Program-made: the position numbers and the translations under genes
Source: Candidatus Tanganyikabacteria bacterium
GTDB lineage: Bacteria; Cyanobacteriota; Sericytochromatia; S15B-MN24; VGJW01
DNA: 64,000 nucleotides
Assembly: GCA_016867265.1 (NCBI GenBank)
Contig: VGJW01000013.1
Location: 30,846-94,845 of the forward strand
Direction of reading: 5' to 3'
Notes under the pieces: generated by a model
Seen by the model: the letters and a program-made list of their open reading frames with translations, nothing else
Database searches by the model: none
Told to the model about the DNA's origin: nothing
Shown here: piece by piece, positions 1 through 7,548 of the stretch
Layout of the letters: each line of letters opens with the position of its first letter
Position numbering within the stretch: position 1 is the stretch's first letter

Positions 1-696
1 CTTGCCCAAGGTCGTGGTCTTGCCCGCACCGTTGACGCCCACCAGCGTCACCACGCTCAGGCAATCGGGATCGGGTTCCCAAGGGCGCGCCGGCCCGAGC
101 CTGCCGGCAAGAAAGGTGGCCAGCTCGCGCGTCAGGCCGTCGGGCGTCACGGTACCTGCCTTGAGGCCCGCGCGCAGGTGATCCATCGCCTGCTCCGTCA
201 GATTGGGGCCAAGATCGGCCTCAAGGAGGATCTCCTCGAGTGCGTCCCACGTATCGCCATCCACGTGGGCACGCCCGCGGAACAGATTCCGCACGCGATC
301 GACCAGTTGGCCCCGGGTACGTGTCAGGCGCTCCCGCAGGCGCTCGACGGCCTCGCCCTCCATCCGGAAGGAGGGGGTGCCGGGAATGGGGGTGTTGAGG
401 AAGGCCCATGCCTTGCCCCAGAAGTTCTCGGGTGGCGTGGGCTCAGGGACTCGAGGCGTCTCGGGTACAGGCGCGACATCCTGCGTTACCGAGCCATCCT
501 GGGGCACCGTGATGTCCGGGGTCAGGGCGACCAAGGGCTCGGACACCTCGGCGGGCCCGCTTTCGGGCACGGGCGCGACCTCTGCGACAGGCAGGGCCTC
601 AGGAATCGGGGCAGATTCCGACCCAGGTGCGTCCTGCTGCGCAGGTGCGGGAGGCGTCTCGGTCGCGACGCCCCGCAGCTTGTCCCACCAACGCAT
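1..696 (-). CDS. ftsY: FtsY, signal recognition particle receptor (5' part; gene runs off the window)
   Basis: FtsY docks SRP-ribosome complexes at the inner membrane through its GTPase NG domain. Reading down from 696 the protein starts MRWWDKLRG. It continues through about 90 residues rich in Pro, Glu and Ala (the usual variable acidic A region). A helical N domain follows, containing LEEILLEADLG, and then the G1 loop GVNGAGKTT close to the window edge. The remaining G domain lies outside. The ATG overlaps the nusB stop by one base (TGATG), so the two are translationally coupled. The reading frame is open throughout. Identification rests on the N-domain/P-loop combination typical of FtsY rather than Ffh, which has no acidic leader. 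Confidence 0.9.
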   Translation of the reverse strand, partial: MRWWDKLRGVATETPPAPAQQDAPGSESAPIPEALPVAEVAPVPESGPAEVSEPLVALTPDITVPQDGSVTQDVAPVPETPRVPEPTPPENFWGKAWAFLNTPIPGTPSFRMEGEAVERLRERLTRTRGQLVDRVRNLFRGRAHVDGDTWDALEEILLEADLGPNLTEQAMDHLRAGLKAGTVTPDGLTRELATFLAGRLGPARPWEPDPDCLSVVTLVGVNGAGKTTTLGK

Positions 697-1472
697 CAGG
701 AGCGCCGGCTCCCGCTGCGATCCTGCGCGAAGCGGGCCAGCACGCCATTGACGAAGCGTCCCGACTCCTCGGTGCCATAGCGCTTGGCCAACTCGACGGC
801 TTCGTTGATGGCGACTTCGAGGGGGATGTCCTCGGCATGGCGAATCTCGGCCACGGCAAGGCGGAGGATGTCCCGGTCGACCGCTGCAAGGCGCTCGATG
901 GACCAGTGCTCGAGGGCTTCGTCGATGGCGGAGTCGATGCTTGCCGCATGATCGAGGTACTGCCGGATCATGCCGAGGGCAAAGCTGCGCACCTTGGGGC
1001 CGCCGGCGATCGACGCCTTCTCGGGCCAGTCCAGCGCCTCGCCGACGAGGTCGGCTGCGCGGTCAATCGCGTCGGCTGCCTCGAGCACCCGGGCGGCGTG
1101 GGCCGAGGCGACACCACCCTTGAGCAGGTCGAGGACATCGAGGTCTCGGGCACCCATCCAGAACGCACGCGCGACCTCCTCGAGGGCTGCGGCCTCGGGC
1201 AACGGGTCCTTGCGGGCGTGGCGCACCAGCTCGGCCAGCAGGCGGGGCGCCAGATCGTCCTCGGCGAGCGTCGTCAGCTCGAGGCGGACCTTGTCGACCA
1301 GACCGGCCGCCTCCTCGACGCGGTCGCGCGCCTCAGCCGACAACAGGTGGGCCGCACGGGTCACGAGCTCCTCGAGCTCGGGCTTGACTTCGGCCGGCAA
1401 CGGGCCCAGTTGGGCCATCGAAAGCAGGGCCAGCTCTCGCGCGAGGCGTCGGATGTTCAAGGTTTCGGTCAC
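696..1472 (-). CDS. nusB: NusB-family transcription antitermination protein, long form
   Basis: NusB binds boxA RNA with NusE (S10) and supports rRNA antitermination. The protein is 258 residues, much longer than the usual 135-150. The recognisable all-helical NusB domain is the C-terminal half, ending with motifs such as DRDILRLAVAEI, IPLEVAINEAVELAKRYG and RFVNGVLARFA. The N-terminal half is also helical and charged and may be a degenerate repeat of the fold, as in other lineages with long NusB. The GTG start at 1472 lies 5 bases after the accC stop. An upstream reading frame exists but only reads through accC antisense to its frame. The position in an accB-accC-nusB string is common across bacteria. 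Confidence 0.88.
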   Translation of the reverse strand: MTETLNIRRLARELALLSMAQLGPLPAEVKPELEELVTRAAHLLSAEARDRVEEAAGLVDKVRLELTTLAEDDLAPRLLAELVRHARKDPLPEAAALEEVARAFWMGARDLDVLDLLKGGVASAHAARVLEAADAIDRAADLVGEALDWPEKASIAGGPKVRSFALGMIRQYLDHAASIDSAIDEALEHWSIERLAAVDRDILRLAVAEIRHAEDIPLEVAINEAVELAKRYGTEESGRFVNGVLARFAQDRSGSRRS

Positions 1473-1477
1473 GGGAT

Positions 1478-2824
1478 TCACGCTCCAAGGATGCGCCGTT
1501 GCAGGAAATTGGTCGAGACGTCGCCACGTCGGAAGAAGGCGTTGTCGAGGATGCGCTCGTGCAGCGGCAGGGTCGTCCGCACGCCCGTGATGGCGAACTC
1601 GGCGAGGGCACGCTGCATCCGCGCGATGGCCGTGTCGCGGTCCTCGCCCCAGACGATCAGCTTGGCCAGCAGCGAATCGTAGTGCGGGGGCACCACATAG
1701 CCCGGGAAGACGTGCGAGTCCACGCGCACCCCGGGACCGCCCGGCGGCAACCACGCCACCAGGGCACCCGGGGAGGGTCGGAAGTCGCGCTGCGGGTCCT
1801 CGGCATTGATACGACATTCGATGGCATGGCCACGGAAGGGAATGTCCTCCTGGCGCCACGGCAGGCGCTCGCCTGCCGCGACCCGAATCTGCCAGGCGAC
1901 CAGGTCGATGCCCGTGATCATTTCCGTGACCGGATGCTCCACTTGGATGCGGGTGTTCATCTCCATGAAGTAGAACTGTCCGTCGGCATCGAGCAGGAAC
2001 TCGACCGTACCCACGCCCACGTAGCCCAGGCCGCGAACCAGGCTGAGCGCCGCCTCGCCTAGGCGTTGCCGCAGATTGGCGTCGACCGCCGGGGAGGGCG
2101 CCTCCTCGAGCAGCTTCTGATGCCTGCGTTGGACGGAGCAATCGCGCTCCCCGAGGTGAATGGCGTTGCCGTGGCGATCCGCCAGGATCTGGACCTCGAC
2201 ATGGCGGGGATGGAGGACGTACTTCTCGAGGTAGACGGCGCCGTCCCCGAAGGCTGCTTCGGCTTCGCGGGACGCCAGCTCGCACTCTTCCTCGAGGCGT
2301 CGAGGGCCCTGCACGACGCGCATGCCGCGCCCGCCGCCGCCTGCCGAGGCCTTGATGATGACGGGATAGCCCAGCTTGTCCGCGATGGCCCTGGCTTCGG
2401 CAGGATCGCGAACGGGACCGCCCGATCCGGGTACCGTGGGCACGCCCAGCGCACGCGCCGTCTCGATGGCCCGGATCTTGTCTCCCATGGTGGCGATGGA
2501 CTCGGGCGAGGGACCGATGAAGGTCAGGCCGTGGTCGCCGCAGATTGCCGCGAATCGGGCGTTCTCGGCGAGGAAGCCGTAGCCGGGATGGACAGCTTCG
2601 GCGCCCGTCAGCAGGGCGGCCGAAACGATGGCAGGGATGTTGCGGTAGCTGAGATGTGCTGCGGCGGGGCCGATGCAGAGGGCTTCGTCGGCCAGCCGCA
2701 CGGGCAGGCTGTCACGGTCGGCCTCGGAGTGCACGAGCACGGTGTCGATGCCCAGCTCCGAGCATGCGCGCATGACCCGAAGAGCGATCTCTCCCCGGTT
2801 GCTGATCAGGACCTTGCGGAACAC
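1478..2824 (-). CDS. accC: Biotin carboxylase subunit of acetyl-CoA carboxylase
   Basis: AccC carboxylates the biotin on AccB with ATP and bicarbonate, the first half of malonyl-CoA formation for fatty acid synthesis. The protein is 448 residues, the expected length. It starts [17 protein letters not shown] after a GTG at 2824 that sits four bases past the accB stop. The ATP-grasp glycine-rich loop AGGGGRGMR is at about residues 161-169. The catalytic-site string [15 protein letters not shown] and the C-terminal YDSLLAKLIVWG are present. Unlike the pccA product at 22400-24145 it has no attached biotinyl domain, which marks it as the dedicated fatty acid synthesis subunit. Neighbours are accB upstream and nusB downstream. 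Confidence 0.96.
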   Translation of the reverse strand: MFRKVLISNRGEIALRVMRACSELGIDTVLVHSEADRDSLPVRLADEALCIGPAAAHLSYRNIPAIVSAALLTGAEAVHPGYGFLAENARFAAICGDHGLTFIGPSPESIATMGDKIRAIETARALGVPTVPGSGGPVRDPAEARAIADKLGYPVIIKASAGGGGRGMRVVQGPRRLEEECELASREAEAAFGDGAVYLEKYVLHPRHVEVQILADRHGNAIHLGERDCSVQRRHQKLLEEAPSPAVDANLRQRLGEAALSLVRGLGYVGVGTVEFLLDADGQFYFMEMNTRIQVEHPVTEMITGIDLVAWQIRVAAGERLPWRQEDIPFRGHAIECRINAEDPQRDFRPSPGALVAWLPPGGPGVRVDSHVFPGYVVPPHYDSLLAKLIVWGEDRDTAIARMQRALAEFAITGVRTTLPLHERILDNAFFRRGDVSTNFLQRRILGA

Positions 2825-2828
2825 GGGT

Positions 2829-3284
2829 TCAGCGGGCGAGTTCGAAAAGCGGTTGGCCGTATTCGACCAGATCACCGTTCGCCACGAGCACCTTGGCAAT
2901 GCGTCCGCCCTGCTCGGCCTCGATCTCGTTCAAGAGCTTCATGGCTTCGATGATGCAGAGGCATTGGCCAGGCGTCACGACCGAGCCTTCGTCGACGAAG
3001 GGGGGTGCCTCGGGCGAGGGGGAACGGTAGAAGGTTCCGACCATGGGCGAGCGGATGACTTGCACGTCCGGCGGGGGGGCTGCCGGTACGGTGACGGACG
3101 CGGAGACCGGCACCGCCGCGGGCGCCGAGGCGCCAATCGGCGACGGGGATACCTCGATTGACTGCCCGACAGCGTTCCGCTTGAGCTGGACCTTGACGCT
3201 GCCTGCCTCGACAGCAAGCTCGGTCAGGCCGCCCTCCTGTAGGATGCGAACCAGTTCGCGGATTTCGGGGAGACCCAGGTCCAA
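2829..3284 (-). CDS. accB: Biotin carboxyl carrier protein of acetyl-CoA carboxylase
   Basis: AccB carries carboxybiotin between AccC and the carboxyltransferase. It is 151 residues from a TTG at 3284. It has an N-terminal helical segment ([13 protein letters not shown]), a Pro/Ala/Val linker at about 45-75 and a C-terminal biotinyl domain. The biotinylation motif EAMKL gives the acceptor Lys116. [11 protein letters not shown] at about 81-91 is the usual thumb-containing segment. The TTG was chosen because it is the first start after the efp stop (3289-3291) and gives normal AccB length; the frame remains open further upstream inside efp. Spacing to efp and accC is only a few bases, so this is one operon. 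Confidence 0.95.
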   Translation of the reverse strand: MDLGLPEIRELVRILQEGGLTELAVEAGSVKVQLKRNAVGQSIEVSPSPIGASAPAAVPVSASVTVPAAPPPDVQVIRSPMVGTFYRSPSPEAPPFVDEGSVVTPGQCLCIIEAMKLLNEIEAEQGGRIAKVLVANGDLVEYGQPLFELAR

Positions 3285-3288
3285 GGCT

Positions 3289-3846
3289 TCAGACCCGATC
3301 CAGATAGGTGCCCGTGCGCGTGTCGACGCGGATGACCTCGTCGGGATTGACGAAGAAGGGCACCTGCACGACGGCACCGGTCTCGAGCGTCGCCGGCTTG
3401 CCTCCGCCGGAAGCCGTGTCGCCCTTGACGCCGGGGGGTGTCTCGACGATGCGCAACTCGACGAAGTTCGGCAGGTCGATGCCGAGGATCATGCCCTGCC
3501 ACGTCAGGATCTCGATGACCATCTCTTCCTTGAGCCACTTGATCTTGTCGCCCAGCTTGTGGGCCAGGATGGGCGTCTGGTCGAAGGTCTCGAGGTCCAT
3601 GAAGTAGTATTCGTCGTCCGACGAATACATGTACTGCATCTGCTTCTTCTCGAGGACAGCGCGCGCAACCTTTTCGCCGGCGCGGAAGGTGCGCTCGACC
3701 ACGTTGCCGGTCTTCGCGTTCTTGAGGCGGGTCCTGACAAAGGCCGCACCCTTGCCGGGCTTCACGTGCTGGAAGTCCTGGACCACGAAGACGTCACCCT
3801 CGATTTCGATGGTGGTGCCGGTACGCAGGTCATTGGTGGAGATCAA
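3289..3846 (-). CDS. efp: Elongation factor P
   Basis: EF-P binds the ribosome between the P and E sites and relieves stalling at polyproline. The 185-residue length and the three beta-barrel domains match the family. The TTG at 3846 gives the typical N-terminus ([16 protein letters not shown]). The conserved loop PGKG puts the potentially modified lysine at residue 32. No EpmA/EpmB/YmfI-type modification gene is visible here, so the modification state is unknown. This window has several genes rich in proline runs (TonB-like and PT-rich lipoprotein linkers), plausible EF-P clients. It is followed by accB four bases on. Confidence 0.95.
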   Translation of the reverse strand: MISTNDLRTGTTIEIEGDVFVVQDFQHVKPGKGAAFVRTRLKNAKTGNVVERTFRAGEKVARAVLEKKQMQYMYSSDDEYYFMDLETFDQTPILAHKLGDKIKWLKEEMVIEILTWQGMILGIDLPNFVELRIVETPPGVKGDTASGGGKPATLETGAVVQVPFFVNPDEVIRVDTRTGTYLDRV

Positions 3847-3878
3847 GGGCTGAACCTCGGTGCAGGGACGCGAGCCTA

Positions 3879-4502
3879 TCATACCAACGGGCAGGCATCT
3901 GCCGCCACTGAGCCCGGGACGACGCCGCCTCGGTCCGTGACGAGCACCCTCTCCTCGCGCCGGGTACCGCCCCTGGCCGGATGGTAGGCACCCGGTTCGA
4001 GACAGACCAACATCCCGGCTTCGATCGTGTCGGGGCTGTCCTCGGCAATCCACGGGGCCTCGTGCACCTCGAGGCCGATGCCGTGGCCCGTGTCGTGGCG
4101 GACCTCGAGTCCGTGGCTTCTCAGCACCTGGCCGGCCGCCGAAGCGACCGCGGCCGCGCGCGCGCCCGGCACGAGGGCCTCGAGGGCAGCCCGGAAGGCG
4201 ACCTCGGCCACCTCGAGCAGGAAGGGCATGGTGCCTCGACCTTGTCCCGGCAACCGGACGCTGCATGCGACGTCGCTGTGCATGCTCCCTCGGGCGAGCC
4301 CCGGGTCGACGAGGGCAATCCCGGGAGGGTGCCGCAGCGGTCGTCTACCTGTCGGGTGCAGGTCGAGCGTGTCGAGGCCGCGTGCCACGATGGGTGAAAA
4401 GGCCGGGAGAATCCCGCTCGCCGCGATGCCCTCGAGGATGGCTGCCGTAACCACACCCTCGGGTTGCCCGTCCCGCAACAGCCCGGTCGCCGCCTCACGC
4501 AC
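3879..4502 (-). CDS. pepP: M24 metallopeptidase domain of aminopeptidase P (3' part of a split gene)
   Basis: This is the pita-bread catalytic domain that removes an N-terminal residue preceding proline, with two metal ions. All five expected ligands appear to be present: Asp in ALVDPG, Asp in HSDVACS, His in [12 protein letters not shown], Glu in CLEPGAYH and Glu in TRREERVLV. The first conventional start is the GTG at 4502. However, family-like sequence (RRRKDAGEIRLFSELARDA) continues upstream in the same frame to a TAG at 4602-4604. The segment upstream of that TAG (4605-4892, same frame) is the matching creatinase-N domain, so the two together make one normal-length Xaa-Pro aminopeptidase interrupted by an amber codon. 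A CTG at 4598 is another possible start. Whether a shortened enzyme is made is unknown. Confidence 0.75.
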   Translation of the reverse strand: MREAATGLLRDGQPEGVVTAAILEGIAASGILPAFSPIVARGLDTLDLHPTGRRPLRHPPGIALVDPGLARGSMHSDVACSVRLPGQGRGTMPFLLEVAEVAFRAALEALVPGARAAAVASAAGQVLRSHGLEVRHDTGHGIGLEVHEAPWIAEDSPDTIEAGMLVCLEPGAYHPARGGTRREERVLVTDRGGVVPGSVAADACPLV

Positions 4503-4601
4503 ACGACACGCATCCCGGGCAAGCTCCGAGAACAGCCGAATCTCTCCCGCATCCTTGCGGCGGCGCAGGCATTCGACTTCTCCCCCTGCTGCATCCAGAC
4601 C

Positions 4602-4892
4602 CTAGCCTCCGGGCAGCGCACGGGACAGTGCCACGGCTTGCCACCAGTCGAGCCCATCGGGTTCGAAGGCCAGCGTGCCTCGGGCTCGCCCCAGCAGGGC
4701 CGTCACCGCGTCGCCCCGGCCCTCGGGCCCGAGCACCGCAACTGCGAAAGGGCCGCCCAAGCGATCGCGCCATGCCCGGGTCGCCCGGCCATCGAGCAGC
4801 ACCCGGAAGCGGTCGGGGCTGACGAGGAGATGGTCGCGGGCACGGCGCTCCAGGCCTTGCCGTAACTGCTCGAGGCGTGCGCCATGTTTCAT
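4602..4892 (-). CDS. Creatinase-N-like domain, 5' part of split aminopeptidase P
   Basis: A 96-residue product starting MKHGARLEQLRQGLERRARD after a good GGGAGAG ribosome site. The opening helix followed by HLLVSPDRFRVLLDG resembles the start of the creatinase N-terminal domain. The ending FEPDGLDWWQAVALSRALPG resembles the end of that domain in Xaa-Pro peptidases. It stops at TAG (4602-4604). The very next codons, in the same frame, continue into the M24 domain at 3879-4598. The simplest reading is one pepP gene with a single nonsense codon. An independent small protein is the alternative and looks less likely. Neighbours suggest it belongs to the efp-accB-accC operon. Confidence 0.6.
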   Translation of the reverse strand: MKHGARLEQLRQGLERRARDHLLVSPDRFRVLLDGRATRAWRDRLGGPFAVAVLGPEGRGDAVTALLGRARGTLAFEPDGLDWWQAVALSRALPGG

Positions 4893-4978
4893 CGGCGTCT
4901 CTCCCTGCTCCGCGGGGCCGCGGCTGACGGCAGTCCGCCCGATGCCTACCGGCGCCGCAAGGCCCGCATGGCTGCCCT

Positions 4979-5569
4979 TCAGGGCGCCAGGATCAGGACG
5001 GCACCGAGGCCGCCGTCTGCCATGGCCCAGCCCCCGCCGGCCAGGGCGGTCGCCGCAGTCGGTCGGGTGCCGCCACGGATGTCGATGCCCGCGTGACCGG
5101 GTCCTTGCACGATCCGGGCGGGTGTCTCGAGGACCGACCAGGGGGGCCGGGCATCGACAAAGAGGCCGTATGCCCGGGTCAGGGCATCCGAGACAAGATG
5201 CCAACTCCCGGGTCTCCCACCGTAATGGCGACCCTCGGCAGGATCGAGCACCAGCAGCGTGCCATCGGGCGCGGATGCGAGGGCCGAGGGGCCGATACCC
5301 GGTGCCTGTACCGCCGATGTCAGGCCATCGGCCCCGCGTATCAGCAGCAGGCGCCAATCCGCATCCAGGACCACGAGGTCGCCTTGTGCGTCCACCACGA
5401 GGCCCGCCGGATCGGCGAGCGACAGGTCGGTGCTGCGGACGGCTTCCGTCCCCGGCGTTGCTTCCCCGCTGCCCATGACCGTCAGCCAGCGACCTTCCGG
5501 ATCCCGGCAGACGACCCGCCTGCCCGAGCGCTCCGGGACGAAGAGGTTGCCTGCCTCGTCCCCAGCCAT
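4979..5569 (-). CDS. NHL-type beta-propeller protein (3' part of an interrupted lipoprotein gene)
   Basis: A 196-residue reading frame from ATG 5569 with repeated blades of the NHL type, for example DPAGLVVDAQGDLVVLDA and GPSALASAPDGTLLVLDP. Such propellers are scaffolds for protein or ligand binding at the cell surface. The same frame continues upstream to 5758 with further blade sequence (AGLLVCPEGPYVTDEGTGRI). Beyond a TGA at 5759-5761 it reads back to an ATG at 5881 with a lipoprotein signal peptide. The intact ancestor was therefore probably a 300-residue NHL lipoprotein. It lies downstream of another NHL gene (5899-6665) and may be its paralogue. No specific function can be assigned. 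Confidence 0.6.
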   Translation of the reverse strand: MAGDEAGNLFVPERSGRRVVCRDPEGRWLTVMGSGEATPGTEAVRSTDLSLADPAGLVVDAQGDLVVLDADWRLLLIRGADGLTSAVQAPGIGPSALASAPDGTLLVLDPAEGRHYGGRPGSWHLVSDALTRAYGLFVDARPPWSVLETPARIVQGPGHAGIDIRGGTRPTAATALAGGGWAMADGGLGAVLILAP

Positions 5570-5758
5570 GACACCTGGCCCATCGAGCCCCCCGTCGGGT
5601 CCGGCGACCCCTTGCGGGCTGGCGGCATACGGAGGCAGCAGCCAGATCCGGCCGGTCCCTTCATCGGTGACGTAGGGGCCTTCGGGACAGACGAGGAGGC
5701 CGGCTGGCCGCGACAGGCCGGTGATGCGCTTGTGCGCGTCGACGGGAGGCGGTGCCTG

Positions 5759-5881
5759 TCAGGTCGGCTGCGCGACGGGCAGCGCCGCGTCTTGCGGTGC
5801 TTCGGGTCCGGCAGTACCGAAGCAGCAGGCCAGGCATGCCAGCAAAGTGCCTGCAAGGTCGGTCAAGGGCTTGACCCTCAT
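5759..5881 (-). pseudogene. 5' fragment of the NHL lipoprotein: signal peptide followed by TGA
   Basis: From ATG 5881 the frame gives MRVKPLTDLAGTLLAC and further residues. This is a short basic start, a hydrophobic stretch and cysteines at positions 16, 19 and 20, consistent with a lipobox. It reaches an opal codon at 5759-5761 after 40 residues. After the TGA the same frame resumes with NHL blade sequence that has no good start of its own until 5569. If the codon were CGA the two pieces would form one lipoprotein. The call is inferred from frame continuity and domain logic; a consensus base error is not excluded. Confidence 0.5.
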
Positions 5882-5898
5882 GGCGACTCCCAGTGCCA

Positions 5899-6570
5899 CT
5901 AGCGCCCATCGGCGCCCATCAGCCAGGCTCCGATCATCAGGAAGGGGGCCGTGAGACGCACGTCCGGCAGGATGCCGGGCAGGGTGCCGGGCCAGCCGTC
6001 ACCGGCGAGCGTATCGAGTCGGGCCGTATCGAGCCGGCGCAGGGCGTGGTTGCCGGTGTCGCAAACGATGATGCCCCATCGAGGGGGTTGCCGGAGCCCC
6101 CTCTGATTCCGCAGCCGTGCGCCTGCAAGGGGTCCGTCGATCAGGCCCGGCTTGCCACCGACGCTTGCCGTCACATGACCTGTCTCGGAGACGATGCGGA
6201 GCGCCTGGTTCCCGCCGTCTGCCACGATCAGGTCCGTGCCTTGACGGATCAGGCCTTCCGGGTCGTGAAAGGCGGTGGCCTCGCCCCGGCCGTCCGACCA
6301 TCCCGGCGTGGGGCCCCCGGCCAGCCAGCGCGCACTGCCGGTCTCCGGATCAAGGACGATCAGACCGTGGTCGACCGTGGCATACAAGCTGTCGCCCTTG
6401 CCGGCCACCAGCGCCCGGATCTCGGAGTGCCCGCCTTCCGGCAGCCTCCAGGGACGAGCCGCATCCGGAAAGTCGCCCCGGACCAGCACCAGAACGGCGG
6501 AACCGGCGATCCACAGGCCGCCGTCGGCGGTCGAGGCCACGGCCGAGATCGTCCCGGCCTGATAGACCAC
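5899..6570 (-). CDS. NHL-repeat beta-propeller protein (main part; 5' end in another frame)
   Basis: A 223-residue frame rich in NHL blades (TADGGLWIAGSAVLVL, KGDSLYATVDHGLIVLDP, FHDPEGLIRQGTDLIVADGG and GIIVCDTGNHALRRLD). The first start is a GTG (MVYQAG), but propeller-like sequence (RIRSGWPEGAS) extends upstream in this frame. The natural start with a good GGGAGC ribosome site is ATG 6665 in a neighbouring frame. The two frames meet at a run of seven C on the plus strand (6605-6611); one extra base there would restore a single 254-residue protein. No signal peptide is seen in the 5' part. The preceding small lipoprotein (6676-6837) may be its anchor partner. Confidence 0.65.
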   Translation of the reverse strand: MVYQAGTISAVASTADGGLWIAGSAVLVLVRGDFPDAARPWRLPEGGHSEIRALVAGKGDSLYATVDHGLIVLDPETGSARWLAGGPTPGWSDGRGEATAFHDPEGLIRQGTDLIVADGGNQALRIVSETGHVTASVGGKPGLIDGPLAGARLRNQRGLRQPPRWGIIVCDTGNHALRRLDTARLDTLAGDGWPGTLPGILPDVRLTAPFLMIGAWLMGADGR

Positions 6571-6665
6571 GGACGCGCCTTCCGGCCAGCCACTTCGGAT
6601 ACGTCCCCCCCGCCCAGCAGGACCGGCCTTTCCGCAGGAGCGGGCACCAACGTCAGGTCGCCCAT
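6571..6665 (-). pseudogene. Out-of-frame 5' end of the NHL propeller gene
   Basis: ATG 6665, five bases after GGGAGC, gives MGDLTLVPAPAERPVLLGGG and then runs out of frame at the homopolymer 6605-6611 (seven G on the coding strand). The amino acid pattern before the tract (a beta strand followed by LLGGG) joins smoothly to RIRSGWPEGA in the frame used by 5899-6570. It is either a genuine slippage site (pseudogene or phase variation) or a one-base consensus error. Confidence 0.45.
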
Positions 6666-6675
6666 GTCCGCTCCC

Positions 6676-6837
6676 TTACAGGGGCAATCGGATGGCCGGA
6701 ACTTCCTCGATGGTTTCGGGGCGCGTCACGACGGATTCGGGCGGATCTGCGCCGAAGCATCCCGAGACCACCACGAGCAGCAGGGTCAGGGAGGCGCTCG
6801 CAGAAGCGGCCCCGGGCGCAACGCGGCCACGAACCAT
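6676..6837 (-). CDS. Small predicted lipoprotein, 53 residues
   Basis: From ATG 6837 the product has Arg-rich residues 2-5, a hydrophobic core (SASLTLLLVVVSGC) ending in a lipobox cysteine near residue 27, and a 26-residue acidic/Pro tail (PPESVVTRPETIEEVP). It ends at TAA 6676-6678, only 10 bases before the ATG of the NHL gene, whose ribosome site lies in the gap. A longer reading upstream is possible but would place the signal sequence internally. The function is unknown. It could be a separately translated membrane anchor for the propeller protein that follows. Confidence 0.5.
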   Translation of the reverse strand: MVRGRVAPGAASASASLTLLLVVVSGCFGADPPESVVTRPETIEEVPAIRLPL

Positions 6838-6892
6838 GGCCGCACCATGACGGACCGGGGTTGCCGGAGGGTTGCGGTTGCCGGAAGCCGGC

Positions 6893-7504
6893 TTATCCGG
6901 GCTGGGCCGAAGACGTGGCCGCCGCTGGCCTGACCTGCGCGAGGAATTGTTCTGCCGTCTTGCGGATGGCATCGTCCGTCGCCGTCTCGCGGGCCAGTTC
7001 CCACTCGCGGATGGCCTTGGGCGTCTGGCCCAGGCTGTGGTAGGCGAGACCCAGGTTGACCCTGGCCTGCGCCTGGCGGGGATGGGTCTCGAGGACCGAC
7101 CGCCACGCCGCGATGGCCTCGAGGGTCTTCTTCTGGTAGAACAGCGCCGTGCCCAGGTCCGTCGTCACGGCCGGATTGCCTGGTGTCACGGCCAGCACCT
7201 TGCGGTAGGCCCCCTCGGCGTCGGCGTAACGCTCGGCGTCGTAGTAGCGGTTGCCCAGCTCGGTCAGGGCCTCGACATCCCGTGGATGGGTCCGAACGAC
7301 CTGCTCCAGCTCACGGAAGGGGTCGGGGGTGGGAGAGCCCGGGGCAGGAGAGGTCGCAGGGCCATCGGCCATCATGTAGGGATAGATCGAGGTACCCAGC
7401 AAGGCCGTCAGCAACAGCCCGAGCATGACCACCGTATACAGGCGACGGCGCCGTGCGAGGCGTTCGAGGCTTTGGCCGAGGTCGTGACCGGAATCAGGCT
7501 GCAT
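6893..7504 (-). CDS. Membrane-anchored TPR protein
   Basis: A 203-residue product. Basic cytoplasmic residues 15-21 (LARRRRL) precede one transmembrane helix at about 22-45 (YTVVMLGLLLTALLGTSIYPY). A Pro/Ser linker and at least three tetratricopeptide repeats follow from about 60 onward. Repeat consensus is clear in ALTELGNRYYDAERYADAEG, LGTALFYQKKTLEAIAAW and NLGLAYHSLGQTPKAIREWE. The arrangement resembles CcmH/NrfG-type periplasmic TPR proteins, but no cytochrome c genes are nearby. It sits between the subtilisin gene and the NHL genes on the same strand. A scaffold role for the surface-protein cluster is inferred from context only. Confidence 0.75.
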   Translation of the reverse strand: MQPDSGHDLGQSLERLARRRRLYTVVMLGLLLTALLGTSIYPYMMADGPATSPAPGSPTPDPFRELEQVVRTHPRDVEALTELGNRYYDAERYADAEGAYRKVLAVTPGNPAVTTDLGTALFYQKKTLEAIAAWRSVLETHPRQAQARVNLGLAYHSLGQTPKAIREWELARETATDDAIRKTAEQFLAQVRPAAATSSAQPG

Positions 7505-7548
7505 CTCGTCATGCTAGCCACGCGGGCCGCACGGGCGCAAGCCGGGCC

